This document shows, piece after piece, positions 9,888 to 19,539 of a stretch of DNA of 64,000 bases. Numbering within the stretch: position 1 is the stretch's first letter; every line of letters begins with the position of its first letter. Below the pieces are notes generated by a model, which saw nothing but the letters and a program-made list of their open reading frames with translations, had not been told where the DNA came from and made no database searches. Source of the stretch: an uncultured Paraglaciecola sp. (GTDB lineage: Bacteria; Pseudomonadota; Gammaproteobacteria; Enterobacterales; Alteromonadaceae). The position numbers were made by a program, and so were the translations under genes. Location: NCBI GenBank assembly GCA_947498355.1, contig CANMKA010000012.1:36550-100549 (forward strand). Direction: 5' to 3'.

Positions 9888-10865
9888 ATGAAGAAGTTGG
9901 TTGGACTGAGTATTTTGCTAGCCTTGGTTGTCATCGTTTTGGGTGCATATGCTCGGCTAACCGATGCAGGGTTGGGCTGTCCAGATTGGCCTGGCTGTTA
10001 CGGGCATCTAAATTTTGCCGACACTACAAAAAACATCGATGTTGCCCAGCAAGCCTTCCCCGACCGTCCCTTCGAAAAACATAAAGCGTGGAACGAAATG
10101 ATACACAGGTATTTCGCCAGTGCTTTAGGTTTAGTGATTCTGGTGATTTTTATCAAAAGCCTGTTCAGCCGACGCTACAATATGCCGAAGAAGTTACCAT
10201 TTTTCTTGTTAGTTATGGTGTGTTTTCAAGGCGCACTAGGCATGTGGACAGTTACTTTGAATTTATTGCCTGTCGTGGTCATGGCTCATTTGCTCGGCGG
10301 TTTTACCGTGTTGTCTGCCTTATTTTTATTGTATTTGAGGTTAACACCTTATCGCATACCTGGCGGCGATCCTCGAATGCGGCGTTTGGGTAAGTACTCA
10401 TTGCTAGCCATTGTTATCGTCACGGGGCAAATAGCTTTGGGTGGATGGACGTCGGCTAATTATGCCGCGTTAGCCTGTACAGAGTTCCCAGTATGTGAAG
10501 GTGATTGGTTACAAAACCTTAACTTCTCTGGAGCATTTAGCGTGCCTTACGCCGAAAATTACGAGTTTGGTGCGCACCCATACGAAGACAGAATGACCAT
10601 GCACATTACCCACAGATTTGGCGCAGTACTGACCTTTTGCTACTTATCTTGGTTGGCTATTCGCTTGTATGCCTCGGCAGTTTCAAGATTGATCAAGAAC
10701 CTCTCTGTGCTTATGGTCAGCGTGCTTGGGGTACAAATTATTCTAGGCGTTAGCAATGTCGTTTTTAGTTTACCGATTGCGGTTGCGGTTATGCACAATG
10801 CTGTGGCTGCCCTATTGTTGTTAGTGCTCATCTCATTGAGCTATACCCTCTACCGGAAGACATGA
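9888..10865 (+). CDS. ctaA: Heme A synthase (COX15/CtaA)
   Basis: CtaA oxidises a methyl group of heme O to a formyl group, giving heme A for the oxidase. The 325-residue protein has about eight membrane helices. It carries the family signatures [17 protein letters not shown] near the N-terminus, a heme-ligand histidine in EMIHRYFA, the second-half cysteines in CTEFPVCEG, and THRFGA. Its stop overlaps the start of ctaB (ATGATGA), so the two consecutive enzymes of heme A synthesis are translationally coupled. Confidence 0.96.
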   Translation: MKKLVGLSILLALVVIVLGAYARLTDAGLGCPDWPGCYGHLNFADTTKNIDVAQQAFPDRPFEKHKAWNEMIHRYFASALGLVILVIFIKSLFSRRYNMPKKLPFFLLVMVCFQGALGMWTVTLNLLPVVVMAHLLGGFTVLSALFLLYLRLTPYRIPGGDPRMRRLGKYSLLAIVIVTGQIALGGWTSANYAALACTEFPVCEGDWLQNLNFSGAFSVPYAENYEFGAHPYEDRMTMHITHRFGAVLTFCYLSWLAIRLYASAVSRLIKNLSVLMVSVLGVQIILGVSNVVFSLPIAVAVMHNAVAALLLLVLISLSYTLYRKT

Positions 10866-11785
10866 TGAAAAGTACAATATTAAGGGAGGCTCCTGAGGCA
10901 ACCCATACTCGGTCAAATTGGTTAGTGCGGTGCCATGATTACTATGAATTGACTAAACCTAAAGTGGTATGGCTGCTGTTATTAACTGCCCTTGTGGGTA
11001 TGTGTTTGGCCTCTAAAACTTGGATAGGTTGGCAAGTGCTAATTGCGGGCTTGCTGGGTATTGGTTTGTTGTCGTCTGCGGCAGCCGTTGTCAATCATGT
11101 CGTCGACAGAAACATAGACTGCAAGATGGCGCGTACCTTTAACCGGCCTTTACCTAAAGGCAAAGTTGGTCCAAAACAGGCGCTGATATTCGCTGCATGC
11201 ATGACCTTAATTGGCTATGTGATTTTAGAAGTATGGGTAAACCGCCTAACGGCCTTACTTACTCTCGCAGGTTTGTTGGGCTATGCCGTGGTGTACACTA
11301 TGTATTTGAAACGGGCGACCCCACAAAATATTGTGATAGGAGGTTTAGCGGGAGCTATCCCTCCTCTCCTTGGATGGACGGCTGTAACAGGACAAATCCA
11401 CCCTCATGCTTTGCTACTGGTATTAATTGTCTTTGTGTGGACGCCACCACACTTTTGGGCGTTGGCTATTCATCGTGAAAAAGACTACGCCCGAGCCAAA
11501 GTCCCTATGTTGCCCGTTACCCATGGAATAGAGTTTACTAAAACGTCTATACTGCTCTACACAGTATTGCTATGCGTGGTATGCCTGTTACCTTATTTAA
11601 TTGCTATGACTGGTCTGGTGTATCTGGTGGGTTCAACCCTACTCAATTTAGGGTTTTTACTGTACGCTTGGAAACTTAAATTTGGCGCGACGGATAAAAC
11701 CGCCATGCAAACCTTTAATTATTCGATTATTCATCTGATGTTATTATTCATTGTTTTGTTAACCGATCACTATTTAGGATTTTAA
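10862..11785 (+). CDS. ctaB: Protoheme IX farnesyltransferase
   Basis: The enzyme (also called CyoE) transfers a farnesyl group to protoheme IX to make heme O, the substrate of CtaA. The 307-residue UbiA-family membrane protein carries the prenyl-diphosphate-binding motif in [17 protein letters not shown]. The second aspartate-rich site lies after the [13 protein letters not shown] segment. The start codon overlaps the stop of ctaA. Confidence 0.97.
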   Translation: MMKSTILREAPEATHTRSNWLVRCHDYYELTKPKVVWLLLLTALVGMCLASKTWIGWQVLIAGLLGIGLLSSAAAVVNHVVDRNIDCKMARTFNRPLPKGKVGPKQALIFAACMTLIGYVILEVWVNRLTALLTLAGLLGYAVVYTMYLKRATPQNIVIGGLAGAIPPLLGWTAVTGQIHPHALLLVLIVFVWTPPHFWALAIHREKDYARAKVPMLPVTHGIEFTKTSILLYTVLLCVVCLLPYLIAMTGLVYLVGSTLLNLGFLLYAWKLKFGATDKTAMQTFNYSIIHLMLLFIVLLTDHYLGF

Positions 11786-11797
11786 CCCCACATTAAT

Positions 11798-12430
11798 ATG
11801 AGTCGATTTCAAGCCGGAACCTTAGCCTTATTTGCCTTGCTGGTGGGTATAGTCGCAGCAATGTATTTGCCGTCACCTAAAGGGCAAGAGCCCGAGTATT
11901 TGCGTTTATATCCGCAGCCTAGAGCGCTGCCAGATTTTACCTTGGTTGATCATGATAACCAGCCATACGTAAAAGCGGATTTAGAGGGAAAATGGACCTT
12001 AATGTTTGTGGGTTACACCCATTGTCCTGATATCTGTCCAACCACTTTGTCGGAATTAGCTCAAGTTTACCCTGAGTTGCAACAGATCCCTGGGACCCAT
12101 CCACTACAAATCGTGTTGATGTCGGTTGACCCCAAAAGAGATACGCCTGAGCGCTTAAACGAATATATTAACTTTTTCCATCCCGACTTTGTGGCTGTAA
12201 GTGGTGAGCATACTCAGTTATTTCCTACGGTCAGAGCCATGGGCATGATGTACTCAATGTCTGAAAGCACAGACAATCCTGACTACTTGGTTGACCATAG
12301 TTCTTCTGTCGTAGTGATTAACCCTAAGGCTCAGGTTATTGGCCGTTTTAAGCCTGATTTTGCCCCAGGTAAATTACCCGTGAGTGACGGTGCAAAAATA
12401 TTGGCGGACCTTCCTTTCGTAATCCAATAG
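11798..12430 (+). CDS. SCO1/SenC copper chaperone
   Basis: SCO proteins bind copper and help build the CuA centre of subunit II. The 210-residue protein has an N-terminal anchor helix and a thioredoxin fold with the copper-binding Cys-X3-Cys in THCPDICPTTL. The conserved distal histidine is in VDHSSSVVVINP. It closes the oxidase assembly operon 12 bases after ctaB. Confidence 0.94.
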   Translation: MSRFQAGTLALFALLVGIVAAMYLPSPKGQEPEYLRLYPQPRALPDFTLVDHDNQPYVKADLEGKWTLMFVGYTHCPDICPTTLSELAQVYPELQQIPGTHPLQIVLMSVDPKRDTPERLNEYINFFHPDFVAVSGEHTQLFPTVRAMGMMYSMSESTDNPDYLVDHSSSVVVINPKAQVIGRFKPDFAPGKLPVSDGAKILADLPFVIQ

Positions 12431-12448
12431 CGGCGAGATAAAGTCAGA

Positions 12449-13087
12449 ATGCAGATCCGGCAAGGAAACGCCCGCGACGCCAATGAGTTATCGCGTTTAG
12501 TTTTGGCTTCGGCTACTGAATTGTTACCCTTATTGTTTCCTCCAGTAAACGGTTTGATGGTCGAAGACTATTTGACTTTTAGCTTGGCAAAAGCAGATGG
12601 GCAATATGGATATCAAAATCACTGGGTAGTAGAAGACAAAGGTGAGTTAATTGCTTGCGTCAGTGCTTGGCATACAGATTTACCTCGCACATTTCATCAA
12701 GCCAGTTTATCTAGCCTTGTTGATTTTTATGGTCCAGAGCAGGCAGCCTCGATTTTAGTCCGTAACCAAAGGTTGCAATCATGCATTTTACCCTTGCAAC
12801 CTGAACAATGGTGTGTGGGTCACTTGGCTGTAACCCCAAGCCATCAATGCCGAGGAATTGCGACGCGATTACTCGAGTTTATGCAGCAACAGGGTTTACA
12901 GCATAACAAAACTCATATGTGTTTAGATGTCGTAGCAAGTAATTACAGAGCAATTAACCTGTATGCGCGCCTTGGCTACACACCTGTAGAGTTGTCTACT
13001 CAAAGTAACGATAACGCTGGGCAGTCTTTGCCGAGCTTAATTAAGTTCATTCGATTTGAGCGTTGCCTACTGGAAGAGTTAGCCTGA
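12449..13087 (+). CDS. GNAT family N-acetyltransferase
   Basis: The 212-residue protein has the GNAT acetyl-CoA-binding core: the beta strand WCVGHLAVTP followed by the pyrophosphate loop QCRGIATRLL. The terminal NYRAINLYARLGY segment is also typical. The substrate is unknown. It follows the SCO gene by 18 bases and may be cotranscribed. A small-molecule or amino-group acceptor cannot be told from the sequence. Confidence 0.85.
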   Translation: MQIRQGNARDANELSRLVLASATELLPLLFPPVNGLMVEDYLTFSLAKADGQYGYQNHWVVEDKGELIACVSAWHTDLPRTFHQASLSSLVDFYGPEQAASILVRNQRLQSCILPLQPEQWCVGHLAVTPSHQCRGIATRLLEFMQQQGLQHNKTHMCLDVVASNYRAINLYARLGYTPVELSTQSNDNAGQSLPSLIKFIRFERCLLEELA

Positions 13088-13125
13088 GCTCTGTTAAGTT
13101 TTATTAAGCCCTATTCTCGCAAAAT

Positions 13126-14190
13126 TTAATCTAGCCATTTCCCGTTTTCTGTGGCGACAAAGAAAGGTTGTGAAAACCAGTAATAGCGTTGACCATATTT
13201 TTTACTCGGTGCTGTGCAGTTTATTCGGTGGCGACCGGGGCGATCTAAGCCTTGAACCAAGGTCGAAAGGGTATTTTGATTGATCTTGTGTTCAATAATA
13301 CTACCTCCCCTAAAACAATTAATTTGGGCCATGCGCAAATCATGATTGTCGATTGTAAGCGAAAAGTTTTCGGCTCGCATTAATGGGTCCACTTCGGGAT
13401 CTTTAGGTGAAACCTCCAGAATAGGCATGGCCAAGCTATTCAGCTTGACTTTTAATGAAGAGAGCTTGCTATAAATACCCGCTGAAGGGAACCTAGGTAA
13501 TGCACCAAAATCACTGTGAGATGCAATGGCGCCACTATGCTGAGCAAACCCGACATAACCCAAATTCATTAAGTGCTGCTTGTACTCTAGATTGTATTCA
13601 CCGTAGGGATAAGCAAAATATTTGAGGCTATAACCCACTTTTTCTGTCAGTAGAGTTTCGGCATCAGTTACGTTTTTTGTCACTCGCTCAAGCCAATCTT
13701 TTGTTGATTCGCCGTCCAGTCTTTCTAAAGAATGGATATGGGCGTTGCCGTGATTGGCAAAGGTGACGTTTTCTTGAGCCATGGTTTTAACTTGCTGCCA
13801 ATTCAGCTGGTAACTGGCTTTACCGATAAGGGCTGGATTAACAAAAATCGTGTAGGGGAAGGCATATTTTTTCAATATGGGGTGGGCGTTTTGGTAAATA
13901 TTGGTGTAGCCATCGTCAAATGTAATGGCAATAGCTTTGTTGGGCAAAGGTTGTTTAGCTTGCAGTGTTTCGACAATGGTTTTTAACGGCAGCACGGTAT
14001 GATGTTTTGCCAAGTAAGCCATATGTTGCTCGAAAACTTCGGCGCTTACAGATGTTGATTTAGGCGTATCGTCGCTCACATGATGGTAAACTAACACGAC
14101 AGCATTGTCTGTGGCGTCTTCTGCCCACGTTAGCCAAGAGCAGGTTAGGCACGACAGTAGTACCGCTGCCCAGTTGCATATATTTTTCAT
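13126..14190 (-). CDS. Polysaccharide deacetylase family protein
   Basis: The 354-residue protein has a signal peptide (cut after about residue 23) and a NodB-type deacetylase domain. Metal and catalytic residues are in ITFDDGY (Asp-Asp) and NHGNAHIH, where NHGNAH takes the place of the usual H-X3-H motif. The N-terminal VLVYHHVSDD segment is typical of the PgaB/IcaB-like branch. The last roughly 90 residues form an additional beta-rich domain. It probably removes acetyl groups from a glycan in the periplasm. It diverges from the MATE gene, whose start is only 16 bases away. Confidence 0.88.
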   Translation of the reverse strand: MKNICNWAAVLLSCLTCSWLTWAEDATDNAVVLVYHHVSDDTPKSTSVSAEVFEQHMAYLAKHHTVLPLKTIVETLQAKQPLPNKAIAITFDDGYTNIYQNAHPILKKYAFPYTIFVNPALIGKASYQLNWQQVKTMAQENVTFANHGNAHIHSLERLDGESTKDWLERVTKNVTDAETLLTEKVGYSLKYFAYPYGEYNLEYKQHLMNLGYVGFAQHSGAIASHSDFGALPRFPSAGIYSKLSSLKVKLNSLAMPILEVSPKDPEVDPLMRAENFSLTIDNHDLRMAQINCFRGGSIIEHKINQNTLSTLVQGLDRPGRHRINCTAPSKKYGQRYYWFSQPFFVATENGKWLD

Positions 14191-14206
14191 TGATTGACAT
14201 TACCTG

Positions 14207-15547
14207 TTGTCTAAGAACACGAATATGGTATCAAAGTTTTTTTCTTCTAGCCTGCATCAAAAAATCTTATTGATTGCTGCACCTATGATTTTAAGCAATA
14301 TCACCACGCCATTAATGGGTATGGTAGACACGGCGATTTTAGGCCATATGGATGGCGCATATTTTTTGGCGGGTGCCTCTGTAGCCACGCTAATTATTAC
14401 CCAAATTTATTGGCTATGTGGGTTTTTACGCATGACTAGCACAGGATTGAGCGGTCAAGCTAAAGGAGCAAAGGATTCGATACAATTGAGCCGCTGTCTA
14501 TTTCAAGGATGGTTTACAGGTTTGGTTTTGGCCCTACTTTTATTAGGGTTCAGCCAACCTATCTTGAATGTAGGTATAGACCTGGCTAATGCTAACCCTG
14601 CTACCCAGCAGGTAATAGTCGAATATTTTAATGTGCGTATTTGGGGCGCGCCAGCAGCCTTGTCAAACTTAGCGCTAATTGGATGGTTAATTGGCCAACA
14701 ACGCGCTAAGCAAGTTCTGTGGATCCAAGTCTGTGCAAATATGGTGAATGTTGGTCTTAGCCTATGGCTTGCTCTCGTGTTGGAGTGGGGAGTATTTGGC
14801 GTCGCCTTGGCTACTGTACTGGCTGAGTATGTCATCTTGGTGCTCAGTGTTTACTTGGCTATGAAGAATCTAGTTAAACCAAGTTGGCAATTAGAGTGGT
14901 TTTCACTTGCCCAGTTGACTCCGTTATTTTCCCTGAACTTAGACACTTTCTTCAGAAACCTTATTTTACAACTGTGTATCGCCTTTTTGTTATTTACTGG
15001 AATAGGCTTTGGTACTCAAGCTGCAGCAATTAACGCCATTATTTTGCAGTTTTTTACGTTAATAGCTCTTGGTTTAGATGGCGTGGCTTATGCTGCTGAA
15101 GCACTGGCTGCGGAGAAAGCCGGAGAAAAAGATGATGCAGGTGTGATTCATGTGACGTTACATGGATTAATTTGGTCGAGTGTTTTGGCCTTTTTGTATG
15201 CGCTTATATTTGGTTTGTTCGATGAGCAGATTGTAGGGGTTATAACCGACCAGTTAGACTTACAAATAGCGATGCAAAACTACGTTATTATTTTGATTTT
15301 ATTACCCTTATTAGGTCATTGGTGTTTCTTTTTTGACGGTATTTTTGTTGGTTTAACTCGGGCTAAAGCCATGCGAAATAGCATGTTGCTGAGTGGTCTA
15401 TGTGTATTTTTCCCTGGATATTGGTTGTTTAGTGAATGGCAAAATTTGGGGCTGTGGCTAGCTATGTTAGGTTTTTTATTAGCTAGGGGAATAACCTTGG
15501 GGGGATACTTTATTTATCTTTACCGAAAGAGCTGGGTGGAGGCTTAA
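14207..15547 (+). CDS. MATE family efflux transporter (DinF-like)
   Basis: The 446-residue protein has about twelve membrane helices with the MATE repeat organisation, including the N-terminal ILSNITTPLMGMVDTAILGH segment typical of the DinF branch. MATE proteins export cationic drugs or metabolites using sodium or proton gradients. The start is either TTG 14207 or ATG 14225; the region between the divergent genes is so short that their promoters must overlap the coding ends. The 3' end overlaps the opposing small membrane protein gene by 38 bases. Confidence 0.93.
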   Translation: MSKNTNMVSKFFSSSLHQKILLIAAPMILSNITTPLMGMVDTAILGHMDGAYFLAGASVATLIITQIYWLCGFLRMTSTGLSGQAKGAKDSIQLSRCLFQGWFTGLVLALLLLGFSQPILNVGIDLANANPATQQVIVEYFNVRIWGAPAALSNLALIGWLIGQQRAKQVLWIQVCANMVNVGLSLWLALVLEWGVFGVALATVLAEYVILVLSVYLAMKNLVKPSWQLEWFSLAQLTPLFSLNLDTFFRNLILQLCIAFLLFTGIGFGTQAAAINAIILQFFTLIALGLDGVAYAAEALAAEKAGEKDDAGVIHVTLHGLIWSSVLAFLYALIFGLFDEQIVGVITDQLDLQIAMQNYVIILILLPLLGHWCFFFDGIFVGLTRAKAMRNSMLLSGLCVFFPGYWLFSEWQNLGLWLAMLGFLLARGITLGGYFIYLYRKSWVEA

Positions 15548-15779
15548 AGCCCGACAAAAGTCGATGGGCTAACATCCCTGCGTAACCCCAAGCCGCTGGC
15601 ACTATTCCTATGGCGAGTAGGATTAACCCCACCACTTGCAACCATACCCAAAATCGAGCGCCAAGCAAAATCAGTGCAGCACCTACACAAAACACTATTA
15701 ACCCAAGCTTGAATCGTTGCCAGCTTTTGATGGGATCATTGGCTAGACGCGCTAGCCAAGATTGGTTTTTGGGTGCCAT
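15510..15779 (-). CDS. Small two-helix membrane protein
   Basis: This 89-residue protein has two adjacent hydrophobic helices (about residues 24-43 and 45-70) between a basic N-terminus and a proline-rich C-terminus. No family is recognised with confidence. It is transcribed in the same direction as nfuA, 36 bases downstream, and overlaps the end of the convergent MATE gene. It is likely real because of its clear membrane topology and its place right after nfuA. Confidence 0.65.
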   Translation of the reverse strand: MAPKNQSWLARLANDPIKSWQRFKLGLIVFCVGAALILLGARFWVWLQVVGLILLAIGIVPAAWGYAGMLAHRLLSGFKPPPSSFGKDK

Positions 15780-15815
15780 GGTAAAAGCCGAGTTTATGCT
15801 TGGCAGAGTTCAGTA

Positions 15816-16394
15816 TTAGTAATACGAATGTTCACCAGCTTGGTGTTCTGTTTCGTCTTTAACCGCTACAATTTCACCGGCAAACTTCTCTAGCATTTGT
15901 TTCTCTATGCCTTCTTTCAAGGTTACGTCAACCATAGAGCAACCATTACAGCCTCCGCCAAATTGCAGTATGGCTTCTTTTTCTTCAGTGATACCCATTA
16001 ACGTAACCGTGCCACCGTGGCTGGCGAGTTGAGGATTAATTTCTGACTCGATCATGTAGGCGATACGCTCGTTTAACGGGGCATCGTCTTCTACTTTTCG
16101 AGCTTTGGCATTCGGCGCTTTAAGGGTTAATTGAGAGCCCATTTGGTCGGTGACGAAGTCAATTTCAGCTTCTTCTAAAAATGGTGCACTTTCAAGGTCG
16201 ACCACCGCATCAAACTTGCTGAACTTTAAAATAGTGTCACTGTCTTCTACTGCGTCTTTTGGGCAATAAGACACGCCGCACTCAGCGCTAGGGGTGCCAG
16301 GGTTGACCACGAACACTCTGATGTTGGTACCAGGATCTTGATTTTCAAGAAGTTTAGCGAAATGCGCTTCTGCGCTTTCTGATATTGAGATCAT
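15816..16394 (-). CDS. nfuA: Fe-S biogenesis protein NfuA
   Basis: NfuA carries and delivers [4Fe-4S] clusters to apo-proteins, notably under oxidative stress. The 192-residue protein has an N-terminal degenerate A-type domain (about 1-95) and a C-terminal Nfu domain. The latter has the cluster-binding Cys149-X2-Cys152 in [12 protein letters not shown]. The length matches the E. coli protein. The gene is preceded by comF on the same strand. Confidence 0.97.
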   Translation of the reverse strand: MISISESAEAHFAKLLENQDPGTNIRVFVVNPGTPSAECGVSYCPKDAVEDSDTILKFSKFDAVVDLESAPFLEEAEIDFVTDQMGSQLTLKAPNAKARKVEDDAPLNERIAYMIESEINPQLASHGGTVTLMGITEEKEAILQFGGGCNGCSMVDVTLKEGIEKQMLEKFAGEIVAVKDETEHQAGEHSYY

Positions 16395-16489
16395 CGTTTT
16401 TACCTTCGTTCTATTACTGCTGGTAGCATACCAAAATTACTTGACTAAAACACTCAAGTAATTAGATGCAGGTGATATTTTCTGTCGTT

Positions 16490-17164
16490 TTAGTGCTTTA
16501 GGGTGATACATATACTCCAGATATCAATACGCAGGTTTGGATTGGCTTGTTTTAATAGCTGATAAATAGCATCGACTGTGGCGCCAGTTGTGACTACATC
16601 ATCAAAAATAGCGATATGTTTTGTCGCTTGAATAGACGAGTTTGCGGTATTTGTTAAAGAAAATGCGCGGCGCATATTATGCTTACGTTTGGCTGCTGAA
16701 AGTAGACTTTGTTGCGCCGTTGACTGTGTGCGGGTTATCCAATTGGTGACAATAGGGATGCTCGATAATTTCCCTATATGCTTGGCTAACTCGATACTTT
16801 GATTGAATTTTCTCACTAGGTATCGATTGCTATGTAAAGGTACTGGAATGATAAGCTCAGGTATTGGGTTTAAGTGAATGAGTCTATTTTGGTAAAACAG
16901 TTTACTTAGGGCGTGTGCGTGATGAGTTTTACGCGAAAACTTTAGGCCTGTGAGCAATCGAGATATGGGCCATTGATAGTCGCTAAAGGCGAGTAGATGC
17001 TTAAAGTGAACGTCTGCTAAACCATTGGCTACTGGCGGCCAGTCAATTAAATTGTCGATTTTGTTATCGAATGGCGTTAAGTCATCGATACAAAACTGAC
17101 AAATGGTCTGTAAGCTAGATTGCTTACATATTAGGCAATTTTGCCTAACTAGAACCTTCTTCAT
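16490..17164 (-). CDS. ComF/GntX family phosphoribosyltransferase-like protein
   Basis: The 224-residue protein has N-terminal cysteines arranged as a zinc finger (CLICKQ and CQFC) and a C-terminal phosphoribosyltransferase fold. Its PRPP-binding motif is IFDDVVTTGATV. ComF proteins are needed for natural transformation in competent bacteria, and GntX has been linked to gluconate use. The role here cannot be fixed by sequence. It diverges from bioH, the gene order found in many gammaproteobacteria (bioH, comF/gntX, nfuA). Confidence 0.92.
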   Translation of the reverse strand: MKKVLVRQNCLICKQSSLQTICQFCIDDLTPFDNKIDNLIDWPPVANGLADVHFKHLLAFSDYQWPISRLLTGLKFSRKTHHAHALSKLFYQNRLIHLNPIPELIIPVPLHSNRYLVRKFNQSIELAKHIGKLSSIPIVTNWITRTQSTAQQSLLSAAKRKHNMRRAFSLTNTANSSIQATKHIAIFDDVVTTGATVDAIYQLLKQANPNLRIDIWSICITLKH

Positions 17165-17235
17165 CCCTCGTCCTTGTACTAAGCCATTATGACTTTACAA
17201 TAGCGCGATTTTTAGATGTGTAAGTGTAGGGTGAA

Positions 17236-18027
17236 ATGTCGCAAAAATTAAAAATTTCTTCATATGGCCAAGGTAGGGCGCTAGTATTTTTGCATGGATG
17301 GGGCGTTAACAGTGGAGTTTGGCAGCCAATTATTCCATTACTTGAAACACAATACAGGGTGACTTGTATTGACTTGCCCGGTTTTGGTTTAAATCGGGAC
17401 GTTGAGGTTGAGCCATACAGTATGGATGGCATTGCTGATGTAATCGCTGAAGCCCTGCCCGACAATTGCACATTAATCGGTTGGTCTTTGGGTGGCTTGA
17501 TTGCGCAAAATATCGCATTACGTTGGCCCAACAAGCTGTTACAACTCGTGACGATTTGCTCAACACCTAAATTTGCAAAAAGCAATGATTGGCCGGGTAT
17601 CGATCCTAAAATTTTAGGCCAGTTCTCTCAGCAACTGGGTTCAGACTTTTCCAAAACTCTAGATAGATTTTTGGCAATCCAAGCTATGGGTAGTCCATCG
17701 GCAAGACAAGATGTGAAGGCGCTAAAACAGGCTATCGAGGCATATCCTCAACCCTCTTCTCAAGCATTAATGGGAGGCTTATCGCTCCTAGAGGAAACGG
17801 ATTTAAGGACAGCACTTAAAGATTTAAGTGTACCTTTTCATGCATTTTTAGGCAGATTAGATAGTTTGGTCCCAGTCAAAATTGCAGAGTCTGTAAATGG
17901 GTTATCGTCGTATATAACGACAGAAGTGATAACGAACTGTGCCCATGCGCCTTTTATGTCTGATCCTGAAGATTTTATTAGTAAGTTGACCCATTGCCTT
18001 CAGCCTTTTCCCACAAATAGTCAATGA
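17236..18027 (+). CDS. bioH: Pimeloyl-[acyl-carrier protein] methyl ester esterase
   Basis: BioH removes the methyl group from pimeloyl-ACP methyl ester and so ends pimelate synthesis for biotin. The 263-residue alpha/beta hydrolase has the nucleophile Ser84 in GWSLGG. The acid is probably in GRLDSLVP and the histidine in NCAHAPF. The oxyanion segment is LHGWGVNSGVW. The neighbourhood with comF and nfuA is the usual one for bioH. Confidence 0.95.
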   Translation: MSQKLKISSYGQGRALVFLHGWGVNSGVWQPIIPLLETQYRVTCIDLPGFGLNRDVEVEPYSMDGIADVIAEALPDNCTLIGWSLGGLIAQNIALRWPNKLLQLVTICSTPKFAKSNDWPGIDPKILGQFSQQLGSDFSKTLDRFLAIQAMGSPSARQDVKALKQAIEAYPQPSSQALMGGLSLLEETDLRTALKDLSVPFHAFLGRLDSLVPVKIAESVNGLSSYITTEVITNCAHAPFMSDPEDFISKLTHCLQPFPTNSQ

Positions 18028-18125
18028 GATAAGCTTGCGGGTAACGTGAGTATCAGGCAGGTGGGATGCTTGCGGCAAAGCCTTGTTAGTTTGCTCAGCC
18101 GAAAAAGAAACCTAGTTATACCCGG

Positions 18126-18141
18126 GTCTAATTAATTAGAC
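18126..18141. promoter_or_regulatory. 16-bp perfect palindrome upstream of the SprA-related gene pair
   Basis: GTCTAATTAATTAGAC is a perfect 16-bp palindrome about 60 bases before the next start codon. It is followed by an A tract and a second small palindrome, AACCAATTTGGTT at 18152-18164. It could be an operator or the promoter-proximal part of the bioH terminator. There is no independent evidence for either. Confidence 0.35.
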
Positions 18142-18200
18142 TTTAAAAAAAAACCAATTTGGTTAATAATTAAGCATTAGACAACATTAGGGGTAGTGTA

Positions 18201-18524
18201 ATGAATGTCACAAACAACATTAACTCTGCGATTATTAGCGGCAACTTGGGTATTCAGCGGGCGTCAGACGGCATCACCCAAAATGCTGCAAATCTTGCTA
18301 GCTTGTCGATACGCTCGCCAAGCAGTGGTGAATCTCAAGATGTGCTAACTAACGCTACCCGAAATCAACTTGACGCAATTAAACAAACTCTGCCTCAGTC
18401 TTCCCCTAATTTGACGACTGAGTTAGTCGGTTTGTCGATAAACAGTATCAATGCTCAGGCATCGGCAAAAGTGGTGGATACTGCTAACGAGACAATTGGC
18501 ACTATTCTCGATATTTTGGCTTAG
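18201..18524 (+). CDS. Conserved hypothetical protein upstream of the SprA-related protease
   Basis: The 107-residue protein has no signal peptide. It has an N-terminal heptad-like segment (AIISGNLGIQRASDGITQNAANLA) and a C-terminal ANETIGTILDIL helix. This layout recalls the terminal helices of flagellar rod and hook proteins, but no family can be named. It ends 5 bases before the SprA-related protease gene, so the two form an operon and may work together. Confidence 0.7.
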   Translation: MNVTNNINSAIISGNLGIQRASDGITQNAANLASLSIRSPSSGESQDVLTNATRNQLDAIKQTLPQSSPNLTTELVGLSINSINAQASAKVVDTANETIGTILDILA

Positions 18525-18529
18525 TCACT

Positions 18530-19489
18530 ATGAATGTCGTTCCTCCTGTTCCTATTCCTGTTGTATTTAACGCTGGCACAGTTAACACTGAGCAGGTTAA
18601 GCGTGACAATCTTCAGCGCGAAGTTATCCCTGCTGTTTCGGGAACAGAGAATTCGGCCGCAGAAAAAGGAGTAAGCTCAGACAGCGATAGAGCCAAAACC
18701 CCTGCTCAAGCCCAACAGCAAGCGGTCACTTACGACAGGCCACTACCCACTAATGGCCAAGGGGTGAATAACCAAAGTAACCCAGACAGAGATAATGCCA
18801 ACGACGAAAGTGCTGGCAAAGAAAGTGCCGAACAACGCCAACAACAGCAGCAAGAGCAAGCTGAACAGCGTGAAATTACTGAGCTAAAGCAACGTGATGC
18901 CGAAGTACGAGCCCATGAACAGGCCCATGCAGCGGTTGGAGGTCAGTATGCTGGGTCACCTCAATACGAGTTCGAAACTGGGCCAGACGGTCGAAATTAT
19001 GCGGTAGGCGGCGAAGTTTCGATTGATATATCTAAAGAGTCTAACCCTGAAGATACTTTGCGTAAGGCTCAGCAAGTCAAAGCTGCGGCTTTAGCGCCTG
19101 CGGAGCCTTCGCCCCAAGACCTAAGAGTGGCCAATGAAGCGGCGCAATTGGCCGTTGAGGCGCGAAGCGATATTAACACTGAACGTGCAGAGACCTTACA
19201 ACGTAATTTAGAAGAAGCGAGAACGGCCACCACAGAGCAAGAAAGTACTACTGCTACTCAGTCAGCTGTCAATGATGGTGGTCAACTATCATTTGATTTA
19301 GATGATATTGTTCAAGAAATTGATTTGAGTCCTGCGCCGCGCTCTTTAGACAATGCTGGGGCGAACGAACTCGATATTCAGACCAGCCAAACCCGCGATC
19401 TTCAGATCACCCAAAGGCTGGCTGTTATTCAGAATTTTTATCAACAGGTTGCTGTACCCAATCAAGACCGCCCCGGACAAGTAGTTTAG
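18530..19489 (+). CDS. SprA-related putative metalloprotease
   Basis: The 319-residue protein has a Gln/Glu-rich low-complexity N-terminal half and a conserved core. The core holds an HEXXH zinc-protease signature (HEQAH) in RAHEQAHAAVGGQY, followed by GPDGRNYAVGGEV and IDISKESNPEDTLRKAQQV. These segments match the SprA-related family of putative metalloproteases. The C-terminal third is acidic. Substrate and location are unknown. It is coupled to the small gene before it. Confidence 0.82.
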   Translation: MNVVPPVPIPVVFNAGTVNTEQVKRDNLQREVIPAVSGTENSAAEKGVSSDSDRAKTPAQAQQQAVTYDRPLPTNGQGVNNQSNPDRDNANDESAGKESAEQRQQQQQEQAEQREITELKQRDAEVRAHEQAHAAVGGQYAGSPQYEFETGPDGRNYAVGGEVSIDISKESNPEDTLRKAQQVKAAALAPAEPSPQDLRVANEAAQLAVEARSDINTERAETLQRNLEEARTATTEQESTTATQSAVNDGGQLSFDLDDIVQEIDLSPAPRSLDNAGANELDIQTSQTRDLQITQRLAVIQNFYQQVAVPNQDRPGQVV

Positions 19490-19539
19490 CGCACAAGCTA
19501 TGCACTCAAGCAGCAGTGCACAGCTATTTTTTCTTAGCG

